This document shows, one piece after another, positions 54,485 through 64,000 of a stretch of DNA of 64,000 nucleotides. Source of the stretch: Methylomonas sp. UP202 (GTDB taxonomy: Bacteria; Pseudomonadota; Gammaproteobacteria; Methylococcales; Methylomonadaceae). The notes below the pieces were generated by a model. The model saw only the letters and a program-made list of their open reading frames with translations, ran no database searches and was not told the origin of the DNA. A program made the position numbers and the translations under genes. How positions within the stretch are numbered: position 1 is the first letter of the stretch; the number at the start of each line of letters is the position of its first letter. The stretch covers positions 4,949,547 to 5,013,546 of the forward strand of contig NZ_CP123897.1 of the NCBI RefSeq assembly GCF_029910655.1. Direction: 5' to 3'.

Positions 54485-55350
54485 CAATTCAATCCGGCAA
54501 AATGCAGATACCAGCGGTTGATGTCGTCGCCCCACAGCATGGCGATCCAACCGGCCGCCGCCAGATAAGGCCCGAACGGAATCGGCTTGGACGCTTCACG
54601 CCGCCCGGTCGCGATCATCGTGACGCCGACCAACGCGCCCAACAGCGACGACAGCAACACAATCTGCGGCAGATACTGCCAACCGAACCAGGCGCCAAGT
54701 AGGGCCAATAACTTGAAATCGCCGAAGCCCATCCCTTCCTTGCCGGTCAGCAGTTTGAAGCCCTGATAAACGCTCCACAGCGCCAAATAGCCGGCCGCCG
54801 CGCCGATGATCGCATCGCGCGGTTCGGCATAGACACCGAACAAACTCAGCAACAAACCCAGCCACAACATCGGCAAAGTGATGCAGTCGGGCAACAATTG
54901 ATGGTCGAAATCAATGAAACTCAACGCAATCAAGCTCCAGGTCAGCAGCAAGCCAAATGCCAACCCCAGCCCGAAGCCCAACTTCCAGGCCACCAGCGCG
55001 GAACACAATCCGGTTAACGCCTCGACCAGTGGATAGCGCCAAGCGATCGCGGTGCCACAGTGCGCGCACCGGCCGGCCAACAACAAATAGCTCAGCACCG
55101 GAATGTTTTGATAGGCCTTGATCGGCGCGTTACAGGCCGGACAGTGCGAAGCCGGCCACATCAGATTGAAGACCTCGGCGGACTCCGAATACGGCAGTTG
55201 CAAAAACTCGTGACAATCGCGCCGCCAATCGCGTTGCAGCATTACCGGCAACCGGTAAATCACCACATTCAAGAAGCTGCCGACCAGCAGACCTAGCAGC
55301 AGCGCCACACCCATCAGTAGCGGCGGAAATTGTTCCAACAACGTCAGCAT
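54484..55350 (-). CDS. pilD: Prepilin peptidase / N-methyltransferase PilD
   Basis: A 288-residue inner-membrane aspartyl protease that cuts and methylates type IV prepilins and related pseudopilins. Zinc cysteines Cys70, Cys73, Cys95 and Cys98 (CPAC, CAHC) lie in the cytoplasmic loop. Catalytic aspartates are Asp147/149 (FIDFDHQ) and Asp211 (GMGFGDFK). Located between pilC and coaE. Confidence 0.97.
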   Translation of the reverse strand: MLTLLEQFPPLLMGVALLLGLLVGSFLNVVIYRLPVMLQRDWRRDCHEFLQLPYSESAEVFNLMWPASHCPACNAPIKAYQNIPVLSYLLLAGRCAHCGTAIAWRYPLVEALTGLCSALVAWKLGFGLGLAFGLLLTWSLIALSFIDFDHQLLPDCITLPMLWLGLLLSLFGVYAEPRDAIIGAAAGYLALWSVYQGFKLLTGKEGMGFGDFKLLALLGAWFGWQYLPQIVLLSSLLGALVGVTMIATGRREASKPIPFGPYLAAAGWIAMLWGDDINRWYLHFAGLN

Positions 55351-55398
55351 AAAATCTCGCGGAAATCCCGCCCGGCCAAACCGATCAGCGGAGGACGC

Positions 55399-56616
55399 CT
55401 ATATCGCGGCGCCGAGCTTGAAGATGGGCAAATACATTGCGACGATCAGGCCGCCGACCAACACGCCCAAGATGGCCATGATAATCGGCTCCATCAGGCT
55501 ACTGAGATTGTCGACCAGATTGTCCACCTCTTCTTCGAAGAAATCCGCCACCTTATCCAACATCGCGTCGATAGAACCGGATTCCTCGCCGATGGCAACC
55601 ATTTGCACCACCATATTCGGAAACATGCCGGTTTGTTCCAATGCCACCTTCAACTGCTGACCGGTGGATACTTCGTCGCGGACGTTCATTACCGCATCGT
55701 GAAACAGAATGTTGCCGCAAGCGCCCGCGACCGACACCAAGGCCTCTACCAGCGGCACGCCGGCCGCCGACATCGTCGACAGGGTGCGGGCGAAACGGGC
55801 GATCGCCGATTTTTCCAAAATCATGCCGACCACCGGAATCTTTAATAACGACTTATCCAGAAAATGATTGAACGCTTTCGAGCGTTTTTTAAAGTAACTG
55901 AAGGTGTAACCGCCACCGCCGACCACCAGCAATACCGCCCACCACCATTCCTGTACCCAGGCGGACAAAGCGATCACGAATTGAGTGAAGGCCGGCAGGT
56001 CGGCGCCGAAACTTTTAAACAAGTCCTCGAACACCGGCACGACAAAGATCAGTAAAATCGCGGTCACGATGAAGGCAACCACCAACACCGCGACCGGGTA
56101 GGTCAGTGCCTTTTTGACCTTTTTCTTGATCGACTCGGTTTTTTCCTTGTAGGTGGCAATCTTGTCCAGCAAGGTTTCCAACACCCCGGCATGCTCGCCC
56201 GCAGCGACCAAATTGCAGAACAAATCGTCGAAATAGATAGGCCGTTTCGCCAAGGCCTGGGCCATGGTGTCGCCGCCTTCGATGTCGGCCTTGATCGCCA
56301 GCAACAGCTCGGCCATGCTGGGATTGTCGTGGCCGCGGCCGATAATGTCGAAGGACTGCACCAGCGGCACGCCGGCTTCCAACATCGTCGCCAACTGTCT
56401 GGCAAATATCGCGATATCCGCGCTGGTGATTTTCTGCACCTTGGCGCCGAATAGCGGCTTAGCCTTGCGCTTGATGCCGACGACGCGTATCCCCATCCGC
56501 CGCAGCTCGGTTCGGGCAATCACTTCGCTTTTGGCCATGATCGTACCCTTGGTTTTTTTGTTTTGCTTATCGAAACCGTCCCAATTGAACTCGATTTGCT
56601 CGTCTTGCTTTGCCAT
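55399..56616 (-). CDS. pilC: Type IV pilus inner-membrane platform protein PilC
   Basis: A 405-residue platform protein with two homologous cytoplasmic helical domains and three membrane helices. Typical segments are IFARQLATMLEAGVPLVQSFDII and FARTLSTMSAAGVPLVEAL. It links pilB to the pilus base. It starts two bases after the pilB stop. Confidence 0.96.
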   Translation of the reverse strand: MAKQDEQIEFNWDGFDKQNKKTKGTIMAKSEVIARTELRRMGIRVVGIKRKAKPLFGAKVQKITSADIAIFARQLATMLEAGVPLVQSFDIIGRGHDNPSMAELLLAIKADIEGGDTMAQALAKRPIYFDDLFCNLVAAGEHAGVLETLLDKIATYKEKTESIKKKVKKALTYPVAVLVVAFIVTAILLIFVVPVFEDLFKSFGADLPAFTQFVIALSAWVQEWWWAVLLVVGGGGYTFSYFKKRSKAFNHFLDKSLLKIPVVGMILEKSAIARFARTLSTMSAAGVPLVEALVSVAGACGNILFHDAVMNVRDEVSTGQQLKVALEQTGMFPNMVVQMVAIGEESGSIDAMLDKVADFFEEEVDNLVDNLSSLMEPIIMAILGVLVGGLIVAMYLPIFKLGAAI

Positions 56617-56618
56617 GT

Positions 56619-58334
56619 TTATTCCTTGGTGACGCGGTCGATTTCTTCGAGCGACGTAATACCCTGCCGTATTTTTAATAAGCCGGAAGCCCTAAGGTCG
56701 TTGATGCCTTCGGTTTTGGACAGCGCGGCCATGTCCATGGCATTGCCGCCACGCAAAATCAACGCGCGCATCGCTTCGCTGATCGGCATCACCTGATAGA
56801 TACCCACCCGCCCCTTGTAGCCATTGTTGCAATGCTCGCAACCGACCGGTTCGTAAATTTTGAAGGTGCCGATTTCTTCCTTACTAAAGCCGGCCGACAA
56901 CCAGATATTTTCCGGAAAGTCGGCCTCCTTCTTGCAATGCTCGCAAAGCCGCCGCGCCAAGCGCTGGGCCATGATCAGATTCACCGCCGACACGATATTG
57001 AACGGCTCTATCCCCATCTGCACCAAGCGATTGATGGTTTGCGGCGCGTCGTTGGTGTGCAGGGTCGACAATACCAAGTGACCGGTTTGCGCTGCCTTGA
57101 CCGCGATGCTGGCGGTTTCCAGGTCGCGGATCTCGCCGACCATGATGATATCCGGGTCTTGCCGCAAAAAAGCCCGCAAGGCTTCGGCGAAGGTCAAACC
57201 GGCTTTGGCATTGACGTTGACCTGATTGATACCTTCGACCGTGATCTCGACCGGATCTTCGGCGGTCGAAATGTTCCGCTCGACGCTGTTCAGAATGTTC
57301 AAGCCGGTGTACAGCGACACCGTCTTACCGCTACCGGTTGGCCCGGTCACCAACACCATCCCGTAGGGCCGGTGAATGGCGTCCAAAAAGTTTTTTTGTT
57401 GAACAGGCTCGAAACCCAATTTTTCGATACCGATCTGGGCGCTGGTGGGATCGAGTATCCGCATCACCACTTTTTCGCCGAACAGCGTCGGACAGGTATT
57501 CACCCGGAAATCGATGGCCCGATTCTTGGAAATTTGCATTTTGATCCGGCCGTCCTGGGGCACCCGCCGCTCGGCGATGTCCATTTTCGACATGACCTTG
57601 ATCCGAGATATGATCCGATTGGCAATGCCGACCGGCGGACTGGCGACTTCGGACAAAATGCCGTCGGCCCGGAACCGGATCCGAAACTTTTTCTCGAACG
57701 GCTCCATGTGTATATCCGAGACGCCGCGCTTGATCGAATCGAGCAGGATTTTGTTGACGAAACGGACGATGGGCGCATCGTCGATGTCCGAACCGCCGAC
57801 TTCCTCGGCCGGCTTGGCTTCGTCGCCGGCGGAGATATCGATGTTGTCCAGGTCGTCGTCGAGCAAATCCTTCATTGATGTATCGGCCGCATCCAGTGCG
57901 GTATCGATCATCTTCATCAATTTGTCTTCTTCGACCAAAATGTTCTCGGTATTGTGCCGAGTATGGAACTTGATTTCGTCGAGTGCCTGGAAATTGGTCG
58001 GATCGGCGGTGGCGACGAACAAGCGGTTACCGCGTTTGAACAGTGGCAAAGCGTGATGTTGGCGGATAAGCTTTTCGCTGACCATTTTGATAGGCAGCGA
58101 CGCCACATCTATCGCATCCAAATCGAAAAACGGCACGCCGAACTCGGCGGAAGCGATGGAGGCCACGGTCCGACTGTCGAGCACTTTATGCTCGACCAGA
58201 TAACTGACGAAGGCTTGCTTGCGTTTTTGGGCTTCTTGCAGATAGGCGGCGGCAGTCTCTTCAGTCAACAGGCCTTTTTGGATCAGGCACTTGGCCAAGC
58301 CGCTGAAATGAATATTGGAAGGAGCTGTCGCCAT
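56619..58334 (-). CDS. pilB: Type IV pilus assembly ATPase PilB
   Basis: A 571-residue extension ATPase: N-terminal MshEN-like domain, Walker A TGPTGSGKT near 325-332, Walker B DPDIIMVGEIRDLET, His box LVLSTLHTNDA, and a zinc tetracysteine (CEHCKK, GCEHCNN). It heads the pilBCD cluster. A promoter with ideal spacing lies just upstream. Confidence 0.97.
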   Translation of the reverse strand: MATAPSNIHFSGLAKCLIQKGLLTEETAAAYLQEAQKRKQAFVSYLVEHKVLDSRTVASIASAEFGVPFFDLDAIDVASLPIKMVSEKLIRQHHALPLFKRGNRLFVATADPTNFQALDEIKFHTRHNTENILVEEDKLMKMIDTALDAADTSMKDLLDDDLDNIDISAGDEAKPAEEVGGSDIDDAPIVRFVNKILLDSIKRGVSDIHMEPFEKKFRIRFRADGILSEVASPPVGIANRIISRIKVMSKMDIAERRVPQDGRIKMQISKNRAIDFRVNTCPTLFGEKVVMRILDPTSAQIGIEKLGFEPVQQKNFLDAIHRPYGMVLVTGPTGSGKTVSLYTGLNILNSVERNISTAEDPVEITVEGINQVNVNAKAGLTFAEALRAFLRQDPDIIMVGEIRDLETASIAVKAAQTGHLVLSTLHTNDAPQTINRLVQMGIEPFNIVSAVNLIMAQRLARRLCEHCKKEADFPENIWLSAGFSKEEIGTFKIYEPVGCEHCNNGYKGRVGIYQVMPISEAMRALILRGGNAMDMAALSKTEGINDLRASGLLKIRQGITSLEEIDRVTKE

Positions 58335-58376
58335 GAAATCGAGTCGGGAATGGATTTACTGGAAGTTTAGGCTGCA

Positions 58377-58405
58377 ACTATAGATGATGTAAGGATTTAA
58401 TCCAA
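58377..58405 (-). promoter_or_regulatory. pilB promoter
   Basis: On the minus strand TTGGAT and TATAGT are 17 bases apart, with the -10 box 43 bases before the pilB ATG. Confidence 0.6.
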
Positions 58406-58441
58406 ACTCCACGTCGCGCTCAAATCGACTCGGCAGGCATC

Positions 58442-58473
58442 GGCACCCCCGGCCCGACTGACAGGGGGGTGCC
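58442..58473 (-). terminator. Stem-loop just after thiC
   Basis: GGCACCCCC and GGGGGTGCC form a perfect 9-bp stem with a 14-base loop, starting nine bases after the thiC stop. No T tract follows, so termination strength is uncertain. Confidence 0.5.
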
Positions 58474-58482
58474 TAAATAGCC

Positions 58483-60366
<1,884 letters not shown>

Positions 60367-60399
60367 TCAGAATAAATCGCGAGCGCAGGGAAAAGATTT

Positions 60400-60490
60400 G
60401 GGCTTTCCTACGCCGGCATTAACCGGTTCAGGTTCGAAGGGTTTTTCTCAGCTTTCCGGATTAAAGTTTCGACGGAAAGCACCCCTAGCC
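60400..60490 (-). ncRNA. TPP riboswitch (THI element) in the thiC leader
   Basis: Read on the minus strand: GGGGTGC, GCTGAGA, then ACCC and GAACCTGA, CGGTTAATGCCGGCGTAGG, in order with normal spacing. These are the conserved THI-box blocks. It lies about 50 bases upstream of the thiC start and should repress translation or transcription when thiamine diphosphate is abundant. Confidence 0.97.
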
Positions 60491-60628
60491 TTTCAGGTGG
60501 TCGCTTACGGTATATGATTATGTTTGGAAATGCAAGTCCGCCAAGGACCAATCCCAACACAAAAAGCTTATAAAACAATGGGTTTTAGCCTTTTGCACCC
60601 AACAAGCCAGCTAAATTTAACCGCCTCG

Positions 60629-62263
60629 ATGACTTCGCCCGAAACGCCTCACGACAAGCTGGCCAGCCACTTCGCCGACTTCCTGACCTCGCGCAGCGTT
60701 GTCTCAAGCGCCGACAACACCCGCCTTTACGCGCTGGCGAAAACGCTGGCCGAACAACAAGCCGCCGGCCATAGCTGTATCGAGCTAGACCCGGCCGACG
60801 CCAATTTGCTGCTGGCGTCCGGCCTAGCCTCGAATAACGCATTGACGCCGTTGATCGTTGAATCCCAGCGTCTCTACCTGCGCCGATATTGGCAGTACGA
60901 ATCCCGACTGGCCATGCAACTGGCAACGCTCGCCGCCATTCAATTCGACATACTCGATCCGGAACCCGCGCTGGCGCGGCATTTCCCGACGGACCGACAG
61001 GAGTCCGACGCGCAGCAACAGGCGGCGCGCGCGGCGTTAACCCAGGCATTGACGGTCGTCACCGGCGGACCCGGCACCGGCAAGACCACCACGGTTTTGA
61101 AAATCCTCGCCTTATTGCTGGAACTGAACCCAAACCCGCCATTCATCGCTTTGGCGGCGCCGACCGGCAAGGCGGCGATGCGTCTGCAACAAACAATCGT
61201 TGCCAATAAAGCCCATCTGAATTGCCCGGAAACGATCAAGCAAGCCATACCAGAAAGCGCCTGCACACTACACCGCCTACTCGGCGCCCAACCACCATCC
61301 CCGTACTTCCGTCACAATGCCGACTTTCCGCTACCCTACGACGTGGTCGTAGTCGACGAAACGTCGATGGTCGACCTCGCCTTAATGAGCAAACTGGTCG
61401 ACGCGCTAAAACCGGGCGCGCGTCTGATTCTGCTCGGCGACAAGGACCAACTCGCGTCGGTCGAAGCCGGCGCGGTGTTGGCGGACATTGCTCGCGGACT
61501 ACCGGAGCAAACCGTCGAGCTGCGCCACTCGCACCGTTTTCAAGGGCAAATCAAGGCGCTGGCCGAGGCCGTCCATCGCGGCGACGCCGAACAAGCCTGG
61601 CAATTGCTGCTGACCGGCGACGACGCGATCCACCGACTAAAACACGACCCGATCAGCTATATCGGCGAGCGCTATCGCCGCTATTTCGAACTGATAGCGA
61701 CCGGGGCTGGGCTGAACGAAATATTCACCGAGTTCCAGCGATTCCAGGTGCTATGCGCCAATCAACAAGGTCCGTACGGGGCAGAAGACATCAACCGTCG
61801 CGTGGAACGCGCCGCCGCCCAAGCATGGCCGCAGAGCATCGGCCATACCTGGTACCCCGGCAGGCCAGTAATGATTTCCCGCAATCACGCGGCTACCCAA
61901 CTGTACAACGGCGATATCGGCATCTGCCTGCCGGACCCTGCCGACGGCCAGCCGCGCGTCTATTTTCCGGACCGCGACGGATTTCGCGGCCTACGCCCCG
62001 CTCGGCTGCCGGCGTGCGAGACGGTTTACGCAATGACCATTCATAAAAGCCAGGGCTCCGAGTTCGACGAAGCGATGCTGGTACTGCCGGAACGCGTCAA
62101 TCCGGTGCTCAGCAGGGAATTGCTGTACACCGGCATCACCCGGGCGAAACGCCGAGTAAGCGTGTTCGCCGAGCGCGACATCTTCGAAACCTGCGTCGCC
62201 CGCCCAATCGTCAGACACAGCGGCTTGGGCGAAAAGCTAATCGCGACCGGGAGCCAAGCATGA
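60629..62263 (+). CDS. recD: Exodeoxyribonuclease V alpha subunit RecD
   Basis: A 544-residue superfamily 1 helicase. Walker A GGPGTGKTTT is near residue 145-155; helicase motifs DETSMVDLAL, GDKDQLASV, MTIHKSQGSEFDEAM and YTGITRAKRRV follow. In-frame MTSPETPHDK at 60629 is preferred over earlier ATG codons. recB and recC are not adjacent upstream: the upstream neighbour is divergent thiC, so this operon starts here or recBC lies elsewhere. Confidence 0.93.
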   Translation: MTSPETPHDKLASHFADFLTSRSVVSSADNTRLYALAKTLAEQQAAGHSCIELDPADANLLLASGLASNNALTPLIVESQRLYLRRYWQYESRLAMQLATLAAIQFDILDPEPALARHFPTDRQESDAQQQAARAALTQALTVVTGGPGTGKTTTVLKILALLLELNPNPPFIALAAPTGKAAMRLQQTIVANKAHLNCPETIKQAIPESACTLHRLLGAQPPSPYFRHNADFPLPYDVVVVDETSMVDLALMSKLVDALKPGARLILLGDKDQLASVEAGAVLADIARGLPEQTVELRHSHRFQGQIKALAEAVHRGDAEQAWQLLLTGDDAIHRLKHDPISYIGERYRRYFELIATGAGLNEIFTEFQRFQVLCANQQGPYGAEDINRRVERAAAQAWPQSIGHTWYPGRPVMISRNHAATQLYNGDIGICLPDPADGQPRVYFPDRDGFRGLRPARLPACETVYAMTIHKSQGSEFDEAMLVLPERVNPVLSRELLYTGITRAKRRVSVFAERDIFETCVARPIVRHSGLGEKLIATGSQA

Positions 62264-62679
62264 AAACGACCAAAAAACGCGGCAAACAACTATTGAGAGA
62301 CATTGAGGGACAAGCCGGCGAATTGGCGATGCTGACCGACGGGCTGAGCTTGCTGAGCGAACTCCACACTCTGGCGCGGCGGGTCTTGGAATTGGCGAAC
62401 ACACTGACCTTGCAAACCGAAGATCTGAAGAAGAAACACTACCTAAGCGCGCTAATCTCGTCCGAGGCCTTAGGCGAACTGGCCGAAATCGCCGACACCG
62501 ACGCCGCCAGCCAACTCGAAGACCAGCTGTTTGCGGCAAACGCGGACTCGCCGGTGGCAAGCGACCGTTTTTTTCAGGAGTTATTGGAGAAAATCGACGC
62601 GCGTTTCGCGCGTCTGACCGATGCGATACAGGATTTACTACATCTGGCCGAGCCGGATCCAGACCGGGACGACGATTAG
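62260..62679 (+). CDS. Hypothetical coiled protein coupled to recD
   Basis: A 139-residue acidic, all-helical protein (LAMLTDGLSLLSELHTLARRV; then LEKIDARFARLTDAIQDLL). Its start overlaps the recD stop as ATGA, so the two are cotranslated, and it may regulate or bind the helicase. Family not recognised. Confidence 0.7.
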   Translation: MKTTKKRGKQLLRDIEGQAGELAMLTDGLSLLSELHTLARRVLELANTLTLQTEDLKKKHYLSALISSEALGELAEIADTDAASQLEDQLFAANADSPVASDRFFQELLEKIDARFARLTDAIQDLLHLAEPDPDRDDD

Positions 62680-62790
62680 AAGGCTATCCCCGTCCGGAAT
62701 AGCCGTACGGCCCGACTGGGACAGCCCGCCCTCAAACCCAGGCCAACAACCGAAAAACTAGCAGCCGGAAAGATTCATCGCCGCGCGACC

Positions 62791-63795
62791 TTAATGACTG
62801 CGCTGCACCGAGAAATGCGCCAAGGTTTCCAAGGCGCGCTTGTAAGCCGAGTCCGGCAAGCATTGCAGTGCCTCAATGGCGGCCGCGGCGGCTCGATCCG
62901 CGCAACGCTCGGTGTATTCGATCGCGTTCGTAGCCTTGACGACTTCGTAAACTTCATTGAAAGCGTCCCGAGAGCCCTGCCGAATCGCATCTACCACCAC
63001 TTTGGCCTGACGCTCGTCGCCATGTTGAATTGCGTAGATCAGCGGCAAGGTCGGTTTACCCTCCGCCAAATCGTCGCCCAGGTTTTTACCCAGTTCCTCA
63101 CTGTTAGCCTTGTAGTCCAGTGCATCGTCGATCAATTGAAATGCCACGCCCAATTGTTGCCCATAGACCGCCAAGCCGTTTTCGACGACAGCGTCGGCGG
63201 CCGAAACCACCGCCGCCAACCGAGTCGCCGTGCTGAACAGAATCGCGGTTTTGCGGGCGATCACTTCGAGATATTTAGCTTCGCTGGTTTCGGGATTGTT
63301 GCAATTCAACAGTTGCAACACTTCGCCCTCGGCGATGGCCGTGGTAGTTTTGGACATAATGTCCATCACCCGCATGTTATTGGTACGGACCATCATTTCG
63401 AACGCACTCGAATACAGATAATCCCCGACCAACACGCTGGCGGCATTACCCCAGACCGCATTGGCGGACTCCTTGCCGCGTCGCATCGCCGATTCGTCGA
63501 CAACGTCGTCATGCAATAGCGTCGCGGTATGGATAAATTCGATGACCGCCGCCAGTGTCAAGTGATGATCGCCAACCTCGCCCAACGCCTTCGCGGCCAA
63601 CAACAACAACATAGGCCGCAAACGCTTACCGCCGTTACCTATGATGTAATGCCCGATTTGATTGATCAGGACGACATCCGAACTTAATTCTTGCAAAATT
63701 AAGCGGTCGACAGCTTGAGACTCCTCGCTGGTCAAATTTTTGATCGAATCAAAATCTATGGCACCGCTAGTCGGCGCTGAATCTGTGGCTATCAT
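62791..63795 (-). CDS. ispB: Polyprenyl diphosphate synthase IspB
   Basis: Makes the long isoprenoid tail of ubiquinone. First Asp-rich motif in LLHDDVVDESAMRRG, second in LIDDALDYKAN; a GGKRLRP segment precedes. About 334 residues from the ATG at 63795; a GTG at 63819 adds eight residues and neither start has a good ribosome site. Gene order toward an outward promoter for ribosomal genes is the usual gammaproteobacterial one. Confidence 0.95.
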   Translation of the reverse strand: MIATDSAPTSGAIDFDSIKNLTSEESQAVDRLILQELSSDVVLINQIGHYIIGNGGKRLRPMLLLLAAKALGEVGDHHLTLAAVIEFIHTATLLHDDVVDESAMRRGKESANAVWGNAASVLVGDYLYSSAFEMMVRTNNMRVMDIMSKTTTAIAEGEVLQLLNCNNPETSEAKYLEVIARKTAILFSTATRLAAVVSAADAVVENGLAVYGQQLGVAFQLIDDALDYKANSEELGKNLGDDLAEGKPTLPLIYAIQHGDERQAKVVVDAIRQGSRDAFNEVYEVVKATNAIEYTERCADRAAAAAIEALQCLPDSAYKRALETLAHFSVQRSH

Positions 63796-63930
63796 GGAAA
63801 GAGTCTGAACGCTGATCACTACGGCAAATTTTGTCTGGTTAGCCGGTCATGCTATGAATAATACCGAATAGTGTCAATAGTACCAGTCCGAACATGGCTT
63901 TAAACCGTTAGTGCTAAAAGCATTTTTTGT

Positions 63931-63959
63931 TTGACGTAACTTGCCGCCAAACATATAAT
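63931..63959 (+). promoter_or_regulatory. Strong outward sigma-70 promoter
   Basis: TTGACG (63931-63936) and TATAAT (63954-63959) are 17 bases apart, divergent from ispB. In gammaproteobacteria rplU-rpmA-obgE commonly sits here, so this is probably their promoter; the gene itself is outside the window. Confidence 0.75.
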
Positions 63960-64000
63960 CCGCTGTTCACTATTAACAGTTTATGCTTGATGGAGCTTAC

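Noticed and set aside
63840..64000. Start of rplU
   Set aside because: A promoter is clear, but no L21 reading frame lies inside the window.

Overview
The window reads as chromosome of a GC-rich gammaproteobacterium, most likely a type I methanotroph of the Methylomonas/Methylobacter kind. That is an inference: no methane monooxygenase lies here. It rests on the hopanoid transporter HpnN, a VPLPGA-type protein-sorting tail, a NifX-like protein, several metal-handling genes, and the gammaproteobacterial order pilB-pilC-pilD-coaE-zapD-yacG. No rRNA, tRNA, CRISPR array or insertion sequence was recognised. Genes are dense and mostly housekeeping, broken by a few accessory stretches.

Layout. 1-2441: tetrapyrrole operon hemC-hemD-hemX on the minus strand, hemX cut by the window edge. 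2609-8430: secreted pentapeptide-repeat protein, a small unknown, a VPLPGA-CTERM protein and an orphan heavy-metal-type RND pump. 8473-10599: small unknowns and a lone NifX-like protein, with a 166-bp MITE-like element, bounded by a 5-bp target duplication, just upstream of the nifX start. 11341-13049: an AT-rich three-gene island encoding a TIGR04255-type protein and two uncharacterised partners; it is flanked by a 10-bp direct repeat and is the best candidate here for an undescribed system. 13410-20805: membrane-anchored methyltransferase, motA-motB, hpnN with a Ca/Na-type antiporter, and uppP.

21087-24277: an aminoglycoside-phosphotransferase-like/P-loop fusion translationally coupled to a zinc alcohol dehydrogenase, then an anchored unknown. 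24669-32853: metal block. nikR, a HupE-like permease with an unusual C-terminal tail, a 32-residue leader ORF and a TonB receptor run in one direction. A CopC-like/membrane/haem-lipoprotein cluster and a second HupE follow. 33616-37779: signal-peptide-bearing KatG divergent from OxyR, then a ParE-type toxin-antitoxin pair. 37986-42876: siderophore-type TonB receptor, a PhoPQ-like two-component pair and a small secreted protein.

42987-45641: exonuclease/GIY-YIG fusion, then lexA with a palindrome over its promoter and, just downstream, a 49-residue single-pass membrane protein (a candidate SOS division inhibitor). 46275-49317: lipoprotein, EEP-family enzyme, DUF6447-like protein and pilU. 49436-52918: PP-loop sulfur enzyme overlapping a TusA-like gene, argJ, and a Nudix-ThiE fusion. 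52903-58334: the yacG-zapD-coaE-pilD-pilC-pilB block with a clear pilB promoter. 58483-60490: thiC under a TPP riboswitch. 60629-64000: recD with a coupled unknown, a polyprenyl diphosphate synthase gene, and a strong outward promoter at the window end.
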